Shown here: positions 1-6,667 of the stretch, piece after piece
Layout: the number at the start of each line of letters is the position of its first letter
How positions within the stretch are numbered: position 1 is the first letter of the stretch
Assembly: GCA_964534315.1 (NCBI GenBank)
Contig: CAZHOV010000193.1
Span: forward strand, 1 to 10,368
Source: CAZHOV01 sp964534315
Lineage (GTDB): Bacteria > Bacteroidota > Bacteroidia > Chitinophagales > Saprospiraceae
Length of the DNA stretch: 10,368 bases
Reading direction: 5' to 3'
Program-made: the position numbers and the translations under genes
Notes under the pieces: model-generated
Told to the model about the DNA's origin: nothing
What the model saw: only the letters and a program-made list of their open reading frames with translations
The model's database searches: none

Positions 1-91
1 CATTCCTCATTGCACATTGCACATTGCACATTCCTCATTGCACATTGCACATTGCTCATTGTTCATTGCACATTCCTCATTCCTCATTGCT
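1..91. repeat. CATTnnn heptamer tandem array, 13 units (left array)
   Basis: The first 91 bases are exactly 13 consecutive 7-bp units. Each begins CATT and varies only in the last three bases: GCA (6 units), CCT (4), GCT (2), GTT (1). The array is cut by the window edge, so its true length is unknown. The same family recurs in the same orientation at 10153-10327. Units 11-13 overlap the 3' end of the neighbouring dehydrogenase gene. Long open frames inside the array (rich in His, Ser, Leu, Ile) arise because 7 is not a multiple of 3 and no frame contains a stop; they are not genes. Confidence 0.95.
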
Positions 92-892
92 TACAACGTG
101 TGCATACGTTTTTTCCATCGTTTTACTCATGATCCTGGAGCCGAGCTTTCTACCCAAAAGGCGGTTGAGCAGAAAGATGGTAAAGCGATTGCCCCGACCG
201 GGAATATACAAACTGGTTTTGCCAAAATGTTTCAGTGCTTTTTTTGCAACCAACTCAGGCGGATGCTCACTGGGTTTGATCAAACCATGTTGGGGTTTCG
301 TGCTCAAATAATTGGGGGTTTTAGTAGCTCCTGCGCAGCATACCATGACATCTATGTTGTCTTTTTTTAATTCGTGATGAAGCCCTTCTGCAAGGATCGT
401 ATTAAAACCTTTAGTGGCGGCATAGGGAGCGATGAGCGACTCACCCATGAAGCCCGCAATGGATGACATGAGTAAAATACCGCTATATTTCCTGTTTTTA
501 AATCTTTCACCAAAATGGTAGATCAATTGTAACGGCGTTCGGCAGTTGATATCAATGTAGTTATCTAGTTCATCCGATTGATGGTTCCAGAATGGCTTCA
601 CAGGCCCATAAGCGGCGTTGTAGATGAACAATCCGATATCCAGTTGTTCAGTTTTCTCGAGAATGGTGAGGTGGGCATCTCTCTTTTTTAAATTTAGACC
701 GATTTTTAACGTCTCCACTTCAAAATGGGTAGAAAGATGATCTTTAAGTTGATCCAATACATCTTCCTTGTTATCAATCAGGACCAGATTAAATCCTCGA
801 CGAGCCAATTCCAGGACATAAGCTTTTCCAATACCTTGAGCTGCCCCTGCGATCAGTGCCCAGGAGCCGTATTTTTTAGTGGAAACAGGCAT
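77..892 (-). CDS. SDR family NAD(P)-dependent oxidoreductase
   Basis: A 271-aa classical short-chain dehydrogenase/reductase, a soluble Rossmann-fold enzyme that oxidises or reduces an alcohol/ketone on an unknown substrate. Visible motifs are the cofactor-binding glycine motif AGAAQGIG (residues 15-22), YNAA in place of NNAG (91-94), structural Asn116, catalytic Ser143/144, and Tyr157 with Lys161 in YAATK. Asp40 at the end of the second strand suggests a preference for NAD(H); that is inference. Length fits the family. The general pattern resembles DltE-like and 3-ketoacyl/hydroxysteroid-type SDRs, but the substrate cannot be read from sequence. It is divergent from the membrane-thioredoxin gene, with 144 bp between them and no clear Shine-Dalgarno. 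The last four codons (S-N-E-E) and the TGA stop at 77-79 lie inside the heptamer array, so the natural C-terminus was probably replaced when the array expanded. Confidence 0.93.
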   Translation of the reverse strand: MPVSTKKYGSWALIAGAAQGIGKAYVLELARRGFNLVLIDNKEDVLDQLKDHLSTHFEVETLKIGLNLKKRDAHLTILEKTEQLDIGLFIYNAAYGPVKPFWNHQSDELDNYIDINCRTPLQLIYHFGERFKNRKYSGILLMSSIAGFMGESLIAPYAATKGFNTILAEGLHHELKKDNIDVMVCCAGATKTPNYLSTKPQHGLIKPSEHPPELVAKKALKHFGKTSLYIPGRGNRFTIFLLNRLLGRKLGSRIMSKTMEKTYAHVVSNEE

Positions 893-1036
893 TTCAGTGG
901 ATGATTTATAGATTTTAAAAAAAAGTTACTTAGCCACCAGCAGCACATAGTCTTTTGATAGAAGTAAACAAGATTATAAATAAATGAAAGAAATATGATA
1001 TTTTGGGGCATCAAATTTTGATCTAATCAATTCTAT

Positions 1037-1939
1037 ATGAAATTAGCGATACGGATTCTTCTTGCCTTGTTCTTTTTAATTTCGGGATATTTTAAAGTGG
1101 TAGATGTTGATCAGTTTGAATTATTCGTATATAGTTTTGGGTGGTTACCGTTTTGGACGATCACGATCCTATCCCGGTTTTATATAGGTTTTGAGCTTGT
1201 TACCGGAGTTATTCTGCTTTTAGGTATATGGCTTAGGTCCTGGATGCCGGTAGTTATCTTTACGCTACTTGGAAGTATGGTACTCCTGCTAGTCGGCTAC
1301 AGTATGGGGGCCAATGAATACTGCCAGTGCTACGGCCCGATAACCCCTCTGACACCACCCTTGATTGCCTTAAAACTAGGTTCTTTTTTAATTTTAGCTC
1401 TTTTGGCGTCAAGAAAAGACTGGCTCCCATTTAGAGGAAAAAATATCGTTACCATTATCTTGATGCTGGCAGGGTTGAGTTTACCATTTATTCTTTCCCC
1501 TCCTGACTTTTTAGCCTTTACGCCCACTCCTCCAGGTGCCGTATCATTGGAGGATATAGAGGTTTCAGAGGAAGGGCAAAGCGTGATCGATTCTATGCGG
1601 GCGGTAATTGAAAAAGAAAAGGTGGTATTTTGTTTCTATAGTACCCGGTGCAAATTCTGTCAACGATCAGCCAGAAAATTAACCACCATGGCTAAACGGC
1701 TAAACTTTGAAGAGCATATTGCTTTTCTAATGGCCGGTAAAGATCCGGAGATTTCCCTATTTTACGAACGCTCGCAATGTGCTGATTTCCCCTTTGGCAA
1801 AATGAAGGGAAAAGATTTGCTGACCATAGCAAGAGGGAGTATACCAAAAATTTATTTGTTTGAAAATGAACAATTAGTGCAATCTTTGGATTATAGAACA
1901 TTGAATGAGGCAGATATAAAAGCCTTTTTAAATAAATAG
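1037..1939 (+). CDS. MauE/DoxX-type membrane protein with C-terminal thioredoxin-like domain
   Basis: A 300-aa protein in two parts. Residues 1-155 hold about four hydrophobic segments (roughly 5-20, 42-65, 70-92, 108-125), plus a fifth near 137-153. The start resembles the DoxX/MauE pattern (RILLALFFLISGYFKV) and a Cys-x-Cys (C96, C98 in EYCQCYG) sits at a membrane boundary, as in MauE-like redox proteins. Residues about 170-300 look like a thioredoxin fold: CxxC as C205-K-F-C208 after a hydrophobic strand, and Pro270 in GSIPKIYLF at the expected cis-proline position. The likely role is membrane-linked thiol-disulfide exchange, with the membrane cysteines perhaps passing electrons to the CxxC; that is inference. 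The first ATG is used, without an obvious ribosome site, which is usual for Bacteroidota. It stands alone, with a mobile-like element starting about 20 bp after its stop. Confidence 0.85.
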   Translation: MKLAIRILLALFFLISGYFKVVDVDQFELFVYSFGWLPFWTITILSRFYIGFELVTGVILLLGIWLRSWMPVVIFTLLGSMVLLLVGYSMGANEYCQCYGPITPLTPPLIALKLGSFLILALLASRKDWLPFRGKNIVTIILMLAGLSLPFILSPPDFLAFTPTPPGAVSLEDIEVSEEGQSVIDSMRAVIEKEKVVFCFYSTRCKFCQRSARKLTTMAKRLNFEEHIAFLMAGKDPEISLFYERSQCADFPFGKMKGKDLLTIARGSIPKIYLFENEQLVQSLDYRTLNEADIKAFLNK

Positions 1940-1958
1940 TCTATCCATCCGTTATTGC

Positions 1959-2196
1959 TTTATTAACGTGAGGTTTGACTTTAATAAAAATAAAAAAAGC
2001 CTCCCGCGCCCTTGGTCCCTGTAAGCCTGCCTCCTGAAGGTAGGGGAAATCAGCCCCCACATAAAAAATTGAAGCGTTGGCCCTCCCTACCTTTGGTTAG
2101 GCAGGCTTTTAGGAATAAAAGGCGAGGGTTGGCAAGAGAAACAATCTTTAAAGCATTGGTTATCAAACACAAACGCCCGAACCTCACGTTTTATTA
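1959..2196. mobile_element. MITE-like element with 10-bp terminal inverted repeats and 7-bp flanking duplication
   Basis: The terminal inverted repeats are ACGTGAGGTT at 1966-1975 and AACCTCACGT at 2180-2189, a perfect 10-bp pair enclosing 224 bp. Immediately outside each end is the same 7-mer TTTATTA (1959-1965 and 2190-2196), which looks like a target-site duplication. There is no credible transposase: the only open frame inside (2012-2197) is short and has no family features. The interior carries a second, longer inverted repeat (2023-2045 with 2085-2108). Size, TIRs, duplication and absence of coding sequence fit a non-autonomous miniature element. The flanking DNA is AT-rich, so the 7-bp match alone could be chance; adjacency on both sides makes that less likely. 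Confidence 0.6.
2023..2108. repeat. Internal inverted repeat of the MITE-like element
   Basis: The left arm at 2023-2045 starts AAGCCTGCCT and ends AAGGTAGGG. The right arm at 2085-2108, read on the other strand, also starts AAGCCTGCCT and ends AAGGTAGGG. The two differ only in a 4-5 base centre (CCTG against AACCA). The arms enclose about 39 bases. Transcribed, this would form a strong stem, so it could also serve as a terminator for the gene ending at 1939, although there is no clean U-tract. Confidence 0.8.
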
Positions 2197-2260
2197 AAAG
2201 AGCTGTTACAACTCGTAATAAGTAGTAAGGCAAAAAAATTGGTATAAAAAATCTTTTTGA

Positions 2261-2323
2261 GTTCGGTCATTATTTCCTGCGTTCATTCCAGGTATTCAAT
2301 CACTTAGTCTATAATGGCCGAAC
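2261..2323. repeat. 13-bp inverted repeat, hairpin-forming, upstream of desaturase
   Basis: GTTCGGTCATTAT (2261-2273) pairs with ATAATGGCCGAAC (2311-2323) across a 37-base spacer; the single non-identical position is a G-T wobble in RNA. The spacer holds a small CCTG/CAGG stem of its own. It lies outside the MITE-like element and 133 bp before the desaturase start, so it may be a structured leader, a REP-like unit, or a terminator remnant. With the element at 1959-2196 it accounts for most of the 517-bp gene-free stretch 1940-2456. Confidence 0.55.
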
Positions 2324-2389
2324 AGATTTATTCTACAAGCAATTTTGATTTGCCGCTTAAATGACATTTGTTTTACAAAAAAATTTCAA

Positions 2390-2431
2390 AAGACCTTCTT
2401 AAGAAAAGGTACTTCCGTATCTTTAGGTCTT
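2390..2431. promoter_or_regulatory. Possible operator/promoter region of the desaturase
   Basis: Nested dyads lie 26-67 bp before the desaturase ATG: AAGACCT (2390-2396) pairs with AGGTCTT (2425-2431), and the perfect palindrome TTCTTAAGAA is at 2396-2405. TATCTTTA (2418-2425) is one base from the Bacteroidota -7 box TAnnTTTG, but I see no good -33 TTG partner. Desaturase genes are often controlled by lipid-sensing repressors that bind such dyads; applying that here is inference. Confidence 0.25.
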
Positions 2432-2456
2432 CTTTCGTAGTTAAAAGTTTTTTTAA

Positions 2457-3548
2457 ATGTATCCTACAGTAAAATTTTCAAAAAAAGACACCCAACAATT
2501 TTTCAAAACCATGCGTGCCCGGGTGAACGCCTACTTTGTTGAAAACAACATTCCGAAAACTGGCAATTGGAAAATGTATTCTAAGACCATTGCCATGCTT
2601 TTACTCTTTTTGGTCCCTTACGCTTTACTTCTTTTGCAATTTGGTCCTGACTGGTCTGCTATCCTTTTATATGGGCTGATCGGTTTGGGTATCTCAGGTA
2701 TCGGGCTAGCCGTGATGCATGATGCCAATCATGGCTCCTACTCTCGCTACAAATGGCTTAACGAAGTTATGAAATATACGATGAATATGATCGGTGGCAG
2801 TAGTTTCACCTGGAATATTCAACACAATATCTTGCACCATTCCTACACGAATATTTACGAACTGGATGAAGATATCGACGACAAACCTTTTCTACGGTTA
2901 TCACCTCACGGTAAATTGAAGAAATACCACCGCTATCAGCACATTTATGCCCTTCTGCTCTATTGTGGCGCCACTTTTAGCTGGATCTTATTCAAAGATT
3001 TCAAGCAGTTAGTGCATTACAATAAAAATGGTATGACGAAGCAGATCGGATCAAGCCCTACCAAAGAATTTATGGTAATGTTGATTACTAAGCTATTGTA
3101 TGTTGGTTATCTTATTGTTTTGCCAATAGCGCTGGGGGTTGCCTGGTGGGCGGTATTGGCCGGATTCGTATTTATGCATATGGTTTCCGGATTTATTATC
3201 ACCGTAATATTCCAATTGGCGCACGTTGTAGAAGGCCCTGAACATTTCCTCCCCGAGCCAAAAGGCAGAATGGATAATACCTGGGCGATCCATCAGCTGA
3301 AGACGACCGCCAATTTTGCACCTAATAATTGGTTAATCACCTGGTTTGTAGGTGGACTTAATTTTCAGGTCGAGCATCACCTATTCCCAAATATTAGTCA
3401 CGTACACTACAAGAAAATCTCCGAAATCGTAAGCAAAACCGCTCAGGAATTTGGTCTACCCTACCATACGTTCCCTCGATTCAGAATGGCTTTGGCCTCG
3501 CACTTGAGAGTGCTGAGAGCGTTTGGACACGGAAAAGTGCCTAATTAA
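2457..3548 (+). CDS. Membrane fatty acid desaturase (linoleoyl-CoA desaturase-like family)
   Basis: A 363-aa integral membrane di-iron desaturase that introduces a double bond into a fatty acyl chain (acyl-CoA or acyl-lipid) using O2. All three histidine boxes are intact: HDANH (88-92), HNILHH (123-128), and QVEHH (304-308) in NFQVEHHLFP. H256 in the preceding QLAHVVEG segment is also typical. Hydrophobic stretches surround about 45-62, 66-86, 164-180, 205-228 and 231-252. The Gln rather than His opening the third box matches the delta-5/delta-6 'front-end'-like desaturases, but there is no N-terminal cytochrome b5 domain, as is usual for bacterial members. Regioselectivity cannot be read from sequence. 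Length is normal and the first ATG is chosen. It stands alone and converges with the SRPBCC gene. Confidence 0.92.
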   Translation: MYPTVKFSKKDTQQFFKTMRARVNAYFVENNIPKTGNWKMYSKTIAMLLLFLVPYALLLLQFGPDWSAILLYGLIGLGISGIGLAVMHDANHGSYSRYKWLNEVMKYTMNMIGGSSFTWNIQHNILHHSYTNIYELDEDIDDKPFLRLSPHGKLKKYHRYQHIYALLLYCGATFSWILFKDFKQLVHYNKNGMTKQIGSSPTKEFMVMLITKLLYVGYLIVLPIALGVAWWAVLAGFVFMHMVSGFIITVIFQLAHVVEGPEHFLPEPKGRMDNTWAIHQLKTTANFAPNNWLITWFVGGLNFQVEHHLFPNISHVHYKKISEIVSKTAQEFGLPYHTFPRFRMALASHLRVLRAFGHGKVPN

Positions 3549-3568
3549 AAGAAGAACATGAATTATTT

Positions 3569-3594
3569 CATCCCGCATCACGTAATGTGGGATG
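3569..3594. terminator. Hairpin between convergent genes, possible bidirectional terminator
   Basis: CATCCCGCAT (3569-3578) pairs with ATGTGGGATG (3585-3594) around a 6-base loop: a 10-bp stem with one G-T wobble on the plus-strand transcript. It lies 21 bp after the desaturase stop and 29 bp beyond the SRPBCC stop, where a shared terminator is expected. There is no clear U-tract on either side, so the assignment rests on structure and position. Confidence 0.5.
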
Positions 3595-3622
3595 GGATGA
3601 CTCACGTTTAAACCTTAATTCG

Positions 3623-4060
3623 TTAACCTTGCTCTTCAGCAAAGTCTTTAAAATATTGCTGGAATTTGGCAGATTGTTTCTTGAATGCCCCTTTCATCAA
3701 CGGCATAAACAAGGCCATTAAACCTTTGAATCTAAATTCATTATGTGAGATCCAGGTGGTTGAATTTGGTCCCGTTTCTTCGAAATGATTTTGCTGAATA
3801 TTCAATACGCCCTTTGTTTCGTAAGTACCGGAAAACTCGCCGGGCAGCTCCCGTTTGGTAATGGTTTCCACCATTTCCATATCGCGCTTTCCCATTATGA
3901 AATGCAATTTAGTCTTGGCGCCTGGTTGCCCGGGATCGCCACTTAAATGCTCATAACTTTGTAAACCGGGCATCCATTTTTGCATATTGTCGGGATTATC
4001 AAATAGCTCTATGACCCGATTCAGGGGTAGATTGATTTCAATTTGATTGGAGTACTTCAT
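3623..4060 (-). CDS. SRPBCC (START/Bet v1-like) family protein
   Basis: A 145-aa small helix-grip protein of the SRPBCC superfamily, which binds hydrophobic ligands in a deep pocket. The N-terminal pattern is characteristic: a first strand (KYSNQIEINLP), then a helix and 'VIELFDNPDNMQKWMPGL' (residues 16-33), where the NP/W pair is the usual signature. A strand-rich middle and a long C-terminal helix (about 118-142) follow. No catalytic residues are recognisable, so it could be a lipid or polyketide-type binder or a domain of unknown role. Its position tail-to-tail with a desaturase is suggestive but does not prove a shared job. The plus-strand region 4061-4142 upstream is AT-rich and has no convincing -7/-33 pair. 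Confidence 0.85.
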   Translation of the reverse strand: MKYSNQIEINLPLNRVIELFDNPDNMQKWMPGLQSYEHLSGDPGQPGAKTKLHFIMGKRDMEMVETITKRELPGEFSGTYETKGVLNIQQNHFEETGPNSTTWISHNEFRFKGLMALFMPLMKGAFKKQSAKFQQYFKDFAEEQG

Positions 4061-4142
4061 TAGAGAGGCTTTTGTTTTGCAAAATGGTTGTTTTAACGAC
4101 TTTAAATATAAAACTTTTTGTTGAAAAAATCAACTCTCTTTT

Positions 4143-4178
4143 GTAACTATTCAGCACGCTAGCGTGCTGAATAGTTAC
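4143..4178. repeat. Perfect 36-bp palindrome at the end of the RHS locus
   Basis: GTAACTATTCAGCACGCT is followed directly by its exact reverse complement, with 18-bp arms, no spacer and no mismatch. The stop codon of the small minus-strand reading frame 4159-4399 lies at its centre. It sits exactly where the minus-strand RHS locus ends and could act as a terminator; on the plus side a T-rich run (about 4180-4198) follows. It could also be a recombination or insertion-site signature. Confidence 0.9.
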
Positions 4179-4399
4179 GATATTTCTTTAGATTTTTTTC
4201 ACCTCCAAACATTGAAAAAATATTATCCAACGGAGGATCTTCTAAAACCGAGGTACTAGGAGCATGGCATTGATAGCAATACCTTTTCACAACTCTCCTA
4301 TCTTGGTGTTTATAAGTTCTGTCGAGATCAATCCTATCAGAACAGCATACAACAGTTAAAACCATTGAAGTATTAAATGTAAACAATTAGATTTTTCAT
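4159..4399 (-). pseudogene. Small gene after the RHS toxin tip, possible immunity protein, frame-disrupted
   Basis: An ATG at 4399-4397 overlaps the stop (TGA) of the RHS toxin frame as ATGA, the usual layout for a toxin and its translationally coupled partner. That frame (M-K-N-L-I-V-Y-I) stops after eight codons. The +1-shifted frame is open from TTG 4386, with an internal ATG at 4365, to 4159. It reads a hydrophobic stretch ending TVVCCSD, which resembles a lipoprotein signal and lipobox, followed by a CYQCHAP motif. Removing one base near 4388 would join the two halves into about 79 aa with a sensible signal (M-K-N-L-L-F-T-F...). No family is recognised. Alternatively, an intact 68-75-aa gene starts at 4386 or 4365. 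The last codons lie in the 36-bp palindrome. Confidence 0.35.
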
Positions 4400-5083
4400 T
4401 CTTCTTTAATTTCTATATCGTTGGCTTTTATGAAATTTTTTGCTTCTTCCTTCGTTTTAACAGGTTTTGAGTTTTCATGTTGCATCACAGCTTTTCTATA
4501 AATAATTGCATCTATTAGGTTTTCATAATCACTTTTCCTCAATTTGTACCCAGAACCATCATCAGCATAAGACATTAAAAATCCTTTTATAGCTCCTTGT
4601 TCCTTTTTCCAATCTGCCATATCTCCTATAAGATGCCCTCTCATGTGTATCAATATGGCTTTTTTTATTAAATTCGTCAATCTCAATTGCATAAACATTG
4701 CCGGCATACTGTGATATCCCACCGGGGTCACCTTTCCTACTAGGAGGGATATTATCTGTTAATATTAACGTAACATCTCCATTTTTTAAATTTGATAAAT
4801 TATCATCCACAGAAATAAAATGGAAATTTATATCCAAGTCATTAACATAGACTCTAGTATCGATACCAAGAGGCTTTCCAGTTGCTGGATCTAAGGGTAC
4901 ATTTGTCGAAGTTGATCTGTAATCAATATCAAAAGCTCTAGATGATTTAAATTCATGGAATGATAAAATTCCCTCCTTAATTTTAGAAGTCGATAGATTT
5001 ATGACCTTAATCTTTACATCAATTTGACCTGTAATTTTAATATGATTTGTTTCTGATTCTTTTAGAATTTTTAGTTTAGAATC
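4396..5083 (-). other. RHS C-terminal toxin tip, metzincin-like metallopeptidase, disrupted in the zinc motif
   Basis: After the RHS end-mark 'DGIDLDGLEYD' the sequence becomes unrelated and more AT-rich, as expected for an exchangeable toxin tip. Its first part (5083-4640) runs through strands such as VTLILTDNIPP and QYAGNVYAIEID to SHIDTHE. The other frame (4635-4399) continues HLIGDMADW, then GFLMSYADDGSGYKLRKSDY. Put together, THE-..-HLIGD matches the HExxHxxG zinc site of metallopeptidases, and LMSY resembles the metzincin Met-turn. Only four bases (AGGG) lie between the codons for HE and the next His where six are needed. Restoring one GA unit in GAGAGGG would give H-E-R-G-H. The third zinc ligand is uncertain (Asp of LIGD or of MAD). 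Confidence 0.5.
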
Positions 5084-6485
5084 ATCATATTCCAGTCCAT
5101 CCAGATCAATTCCATCAATGGGACGATTAGATGCAAACTGGTAAGGCGTCAATTCTGGATAATCAGGCGCCAGCGGATCTACCGATAAAAACCTTCCAGT
5201 ACCAGGATTATTACTCACCTTTAGGGCCCCTTCCCCAAAGCTTCGTGGCACCCATAATCATAGTGGGTTAAATCCCCCCATTCGTCATCTCGATCCGCTT
5301 GGCAATCCCATCCGCTTTGCGGTTCGCTTATTTGAAGGTCCCCCGGACCTTCATTTTTCCTTTGGAAAAAATCATGCGCTCATCGTTAAACCCATAACGA
5401 TAGTTTTCCTCATTTGGTTGTACATAATCACGCCCTGGAATGGACATTCCAAACGGAAAATAATCGGAGGAAGTGATTATTGTTGGCACATAATAAAAAA
5501 AGTAACCACCAAAACAATTGGAAGGATTGGCCTCTGCATCGCTTTGATCCACCCAATCACTCACTACAGCCAACACATTTCCCAAATGGTTGGTCAATTC
5601 GTAACGGCGGCATCCCAGACACTCTTCTTCGGAGGGTAAACGCAATTGATCTACTGCATATCTCCATACTACATCCTCTGGCTGGTAATAACCAAGTCTG
5701 GAACTTCCATAAATATACTGCTCTTTCCATCAAAATTATAAGAGGTGGAAAAAGCATCTAGAGCACTGCCTCCGGTCGCCCAATTACAATTGGGAAGATC
5801 AATATTATCCCATGCATTGACCTTCTTGATTCGATGCAATTGATCATACGTATAAGCAAACCCAAGTGCTCCATTATTTTGTTCTTCTTGGCGACCAATA
5901 GCTAAGTTTTCGGTAACCATGTGCCGGATATTACCATTGTAAAGATTTGAAGCAGCCAGATCAAAACCAGAATTATTATAGTCTAATTCAAATCCTACCA
6001 TAAAATTACCCTCTCCTATAGGGGTATAATCTCTGCTATAATACCCCAGTGTATAACAAACCACATCTCTGATGGTGGCCCCAATAGCATCTGGCCCCAT
6101 GGCACCATCATTGTTTATATCCATTCCCAATTCCAGAATTGAGCTATTCATTCCTTTTATCCAGCCCTGCAACGTATATGCATAATCGAGCCCTTGTACT
6201 GGTAAATCTCCAGCTACCAGACTCGAAAGGCGCGAATCTCCAATCTGGCTAGTGGCCCAGGCTCATAATAGTCGTAGCTTGCATCTAATACCTTGTTTAA
6301 TCCACCTTCTAAATAAAATGATGTGTATACTTCGGTCAGATTTCCTAACTCATTCATTTTCAACCCTCCCCCCCTGCAAAATAGGTATAAGTCTTTGCAA
6401 TATAGTTACAAGCCCTTTTGAGGGTGTTACCTGCATATTTGTGTCCAGAACCAAATTGGTGAACAATTAAAAAAACTTTACACTA
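4396..6485 (-). pseudogene. RHS repeat protein, 5'-truncated and multiply frameshifted
   Basis: RHS/YD-repeat proteins are large secreted or cell-surface shells that carry a variable C-terminal toxin. Fragments in order on the minus strand: 6485-6214 (EVYTSF..., DASYDYYEPGPLARLEI); 6228-5669 (LPVQGLDYAYTLQGWIKG, then YTYDQLHRIKKVN); 5729-5328 (WKEQYIYGSSRLGYY, TNHLGNVLAVVSDW, DYFPFGMSIPGRDY, YRYGFNDE); 5286-5251 (DEWGDLTHYDYG, another frame); and 5251-4396 (GRFLSVDPLAPDYPELTPYQ, PIDGIDLDGLEYD, then the toxin tip). At least five lesions separate them. One at about 5730 appears to remove most of a repeat, joining 'SYNFDG' to 'WKEQYIYGSS'. The 5' end, with signal and most repeats, is missing; homology stops about 90 bp before the N gap. 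Neighbouring genes are intact, so this is local decay rather than general sequence error. Confidence 0.85.
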
Positions 6486-6572
6486 AAATTTAATTTATGA
6501 AACAGTTATTTACACGATACGCTTTTCTTTTTATCGACACTTAGGTAATATTTTCCTATCTTAAGACATCTT

Positions 6573-6582
6573 NNNNNNNNNN
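6573..6582. other. Scaffold gap (10 Ns)
   Basis: Ten consecutive N bases mark a join between contigs, most likely of conventional rather than measured length. The RHS remnant to the left and the 475-aa gene to the right may not be true neighbours. About 90 bp left of the gap (6486-6572) holds nothing I can assign. Confidence 0.98.
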
Positions 6583-6583
6583 A

Positions 6584-6667
6584 GGCAATATCGAAAAAGA
6601 AAGCGTCCATCGCATCAGGCTGCGGGCCACCCCGACCATAATTAACATGCCGGAGGCGCTTCGTTAA
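6584..6667 (+). CDS. 3' end of an unidentified gene, truncated by the scaffold gap
   Basis: Immediately right of the gap one frame reads GNIEKESVHRIRLRATPTI and ends NMPEALR with a TAA at 6665-6667. The stop shares its last A with the ATG of the 475-aa gene (TAATG), the overlap typical of translationally coupled genes in one operon. The residue mix (alternating charged and hydrophobic, no repeats) looks like real protein. About 27 codons are too few to assign a family. If real, the 475-aa gene belongs to an operon lying mostly in the unsequenced gap. Confidence 0.55.
   Translation, partial: GNIEKESVHRIRLRATPTIINMPEALR

Noticed and set aside
2012..2197. 61-aa plus-strand reading frame in the 1940-2456 gap
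   Set aside because: It lies wholly within the MITE-like element, crosses its internal inverted repeat and terminal repeat, and shows no family pattern; it is a by-product of repeat sequence.
5418..5761. Overlapping plus-strand frames of 73 and 93 aa, and a 66-aa minus-strand frame at 5557-5757
   Set aside because: All lie over RHS core sequence recognisable in another minus-strand frame (YIYGSSRLGYY, NHLGNVLAVVSD); none has protein features of its own.
6252..6470. 72-aa plus-strand frame opposite the RHS remnant
   Set aside because: The minus strand here has clear RHS homology in frame; the plus frame is its shadow.
6497..6544. Short plus-strand frame starting M-K-Q-L-F-T-R-Y-A-F-L-F
   Set aside because: It looks like the start of a signal peptide but stops after 15 codons, just before the scaffold gap; it is too short to support.
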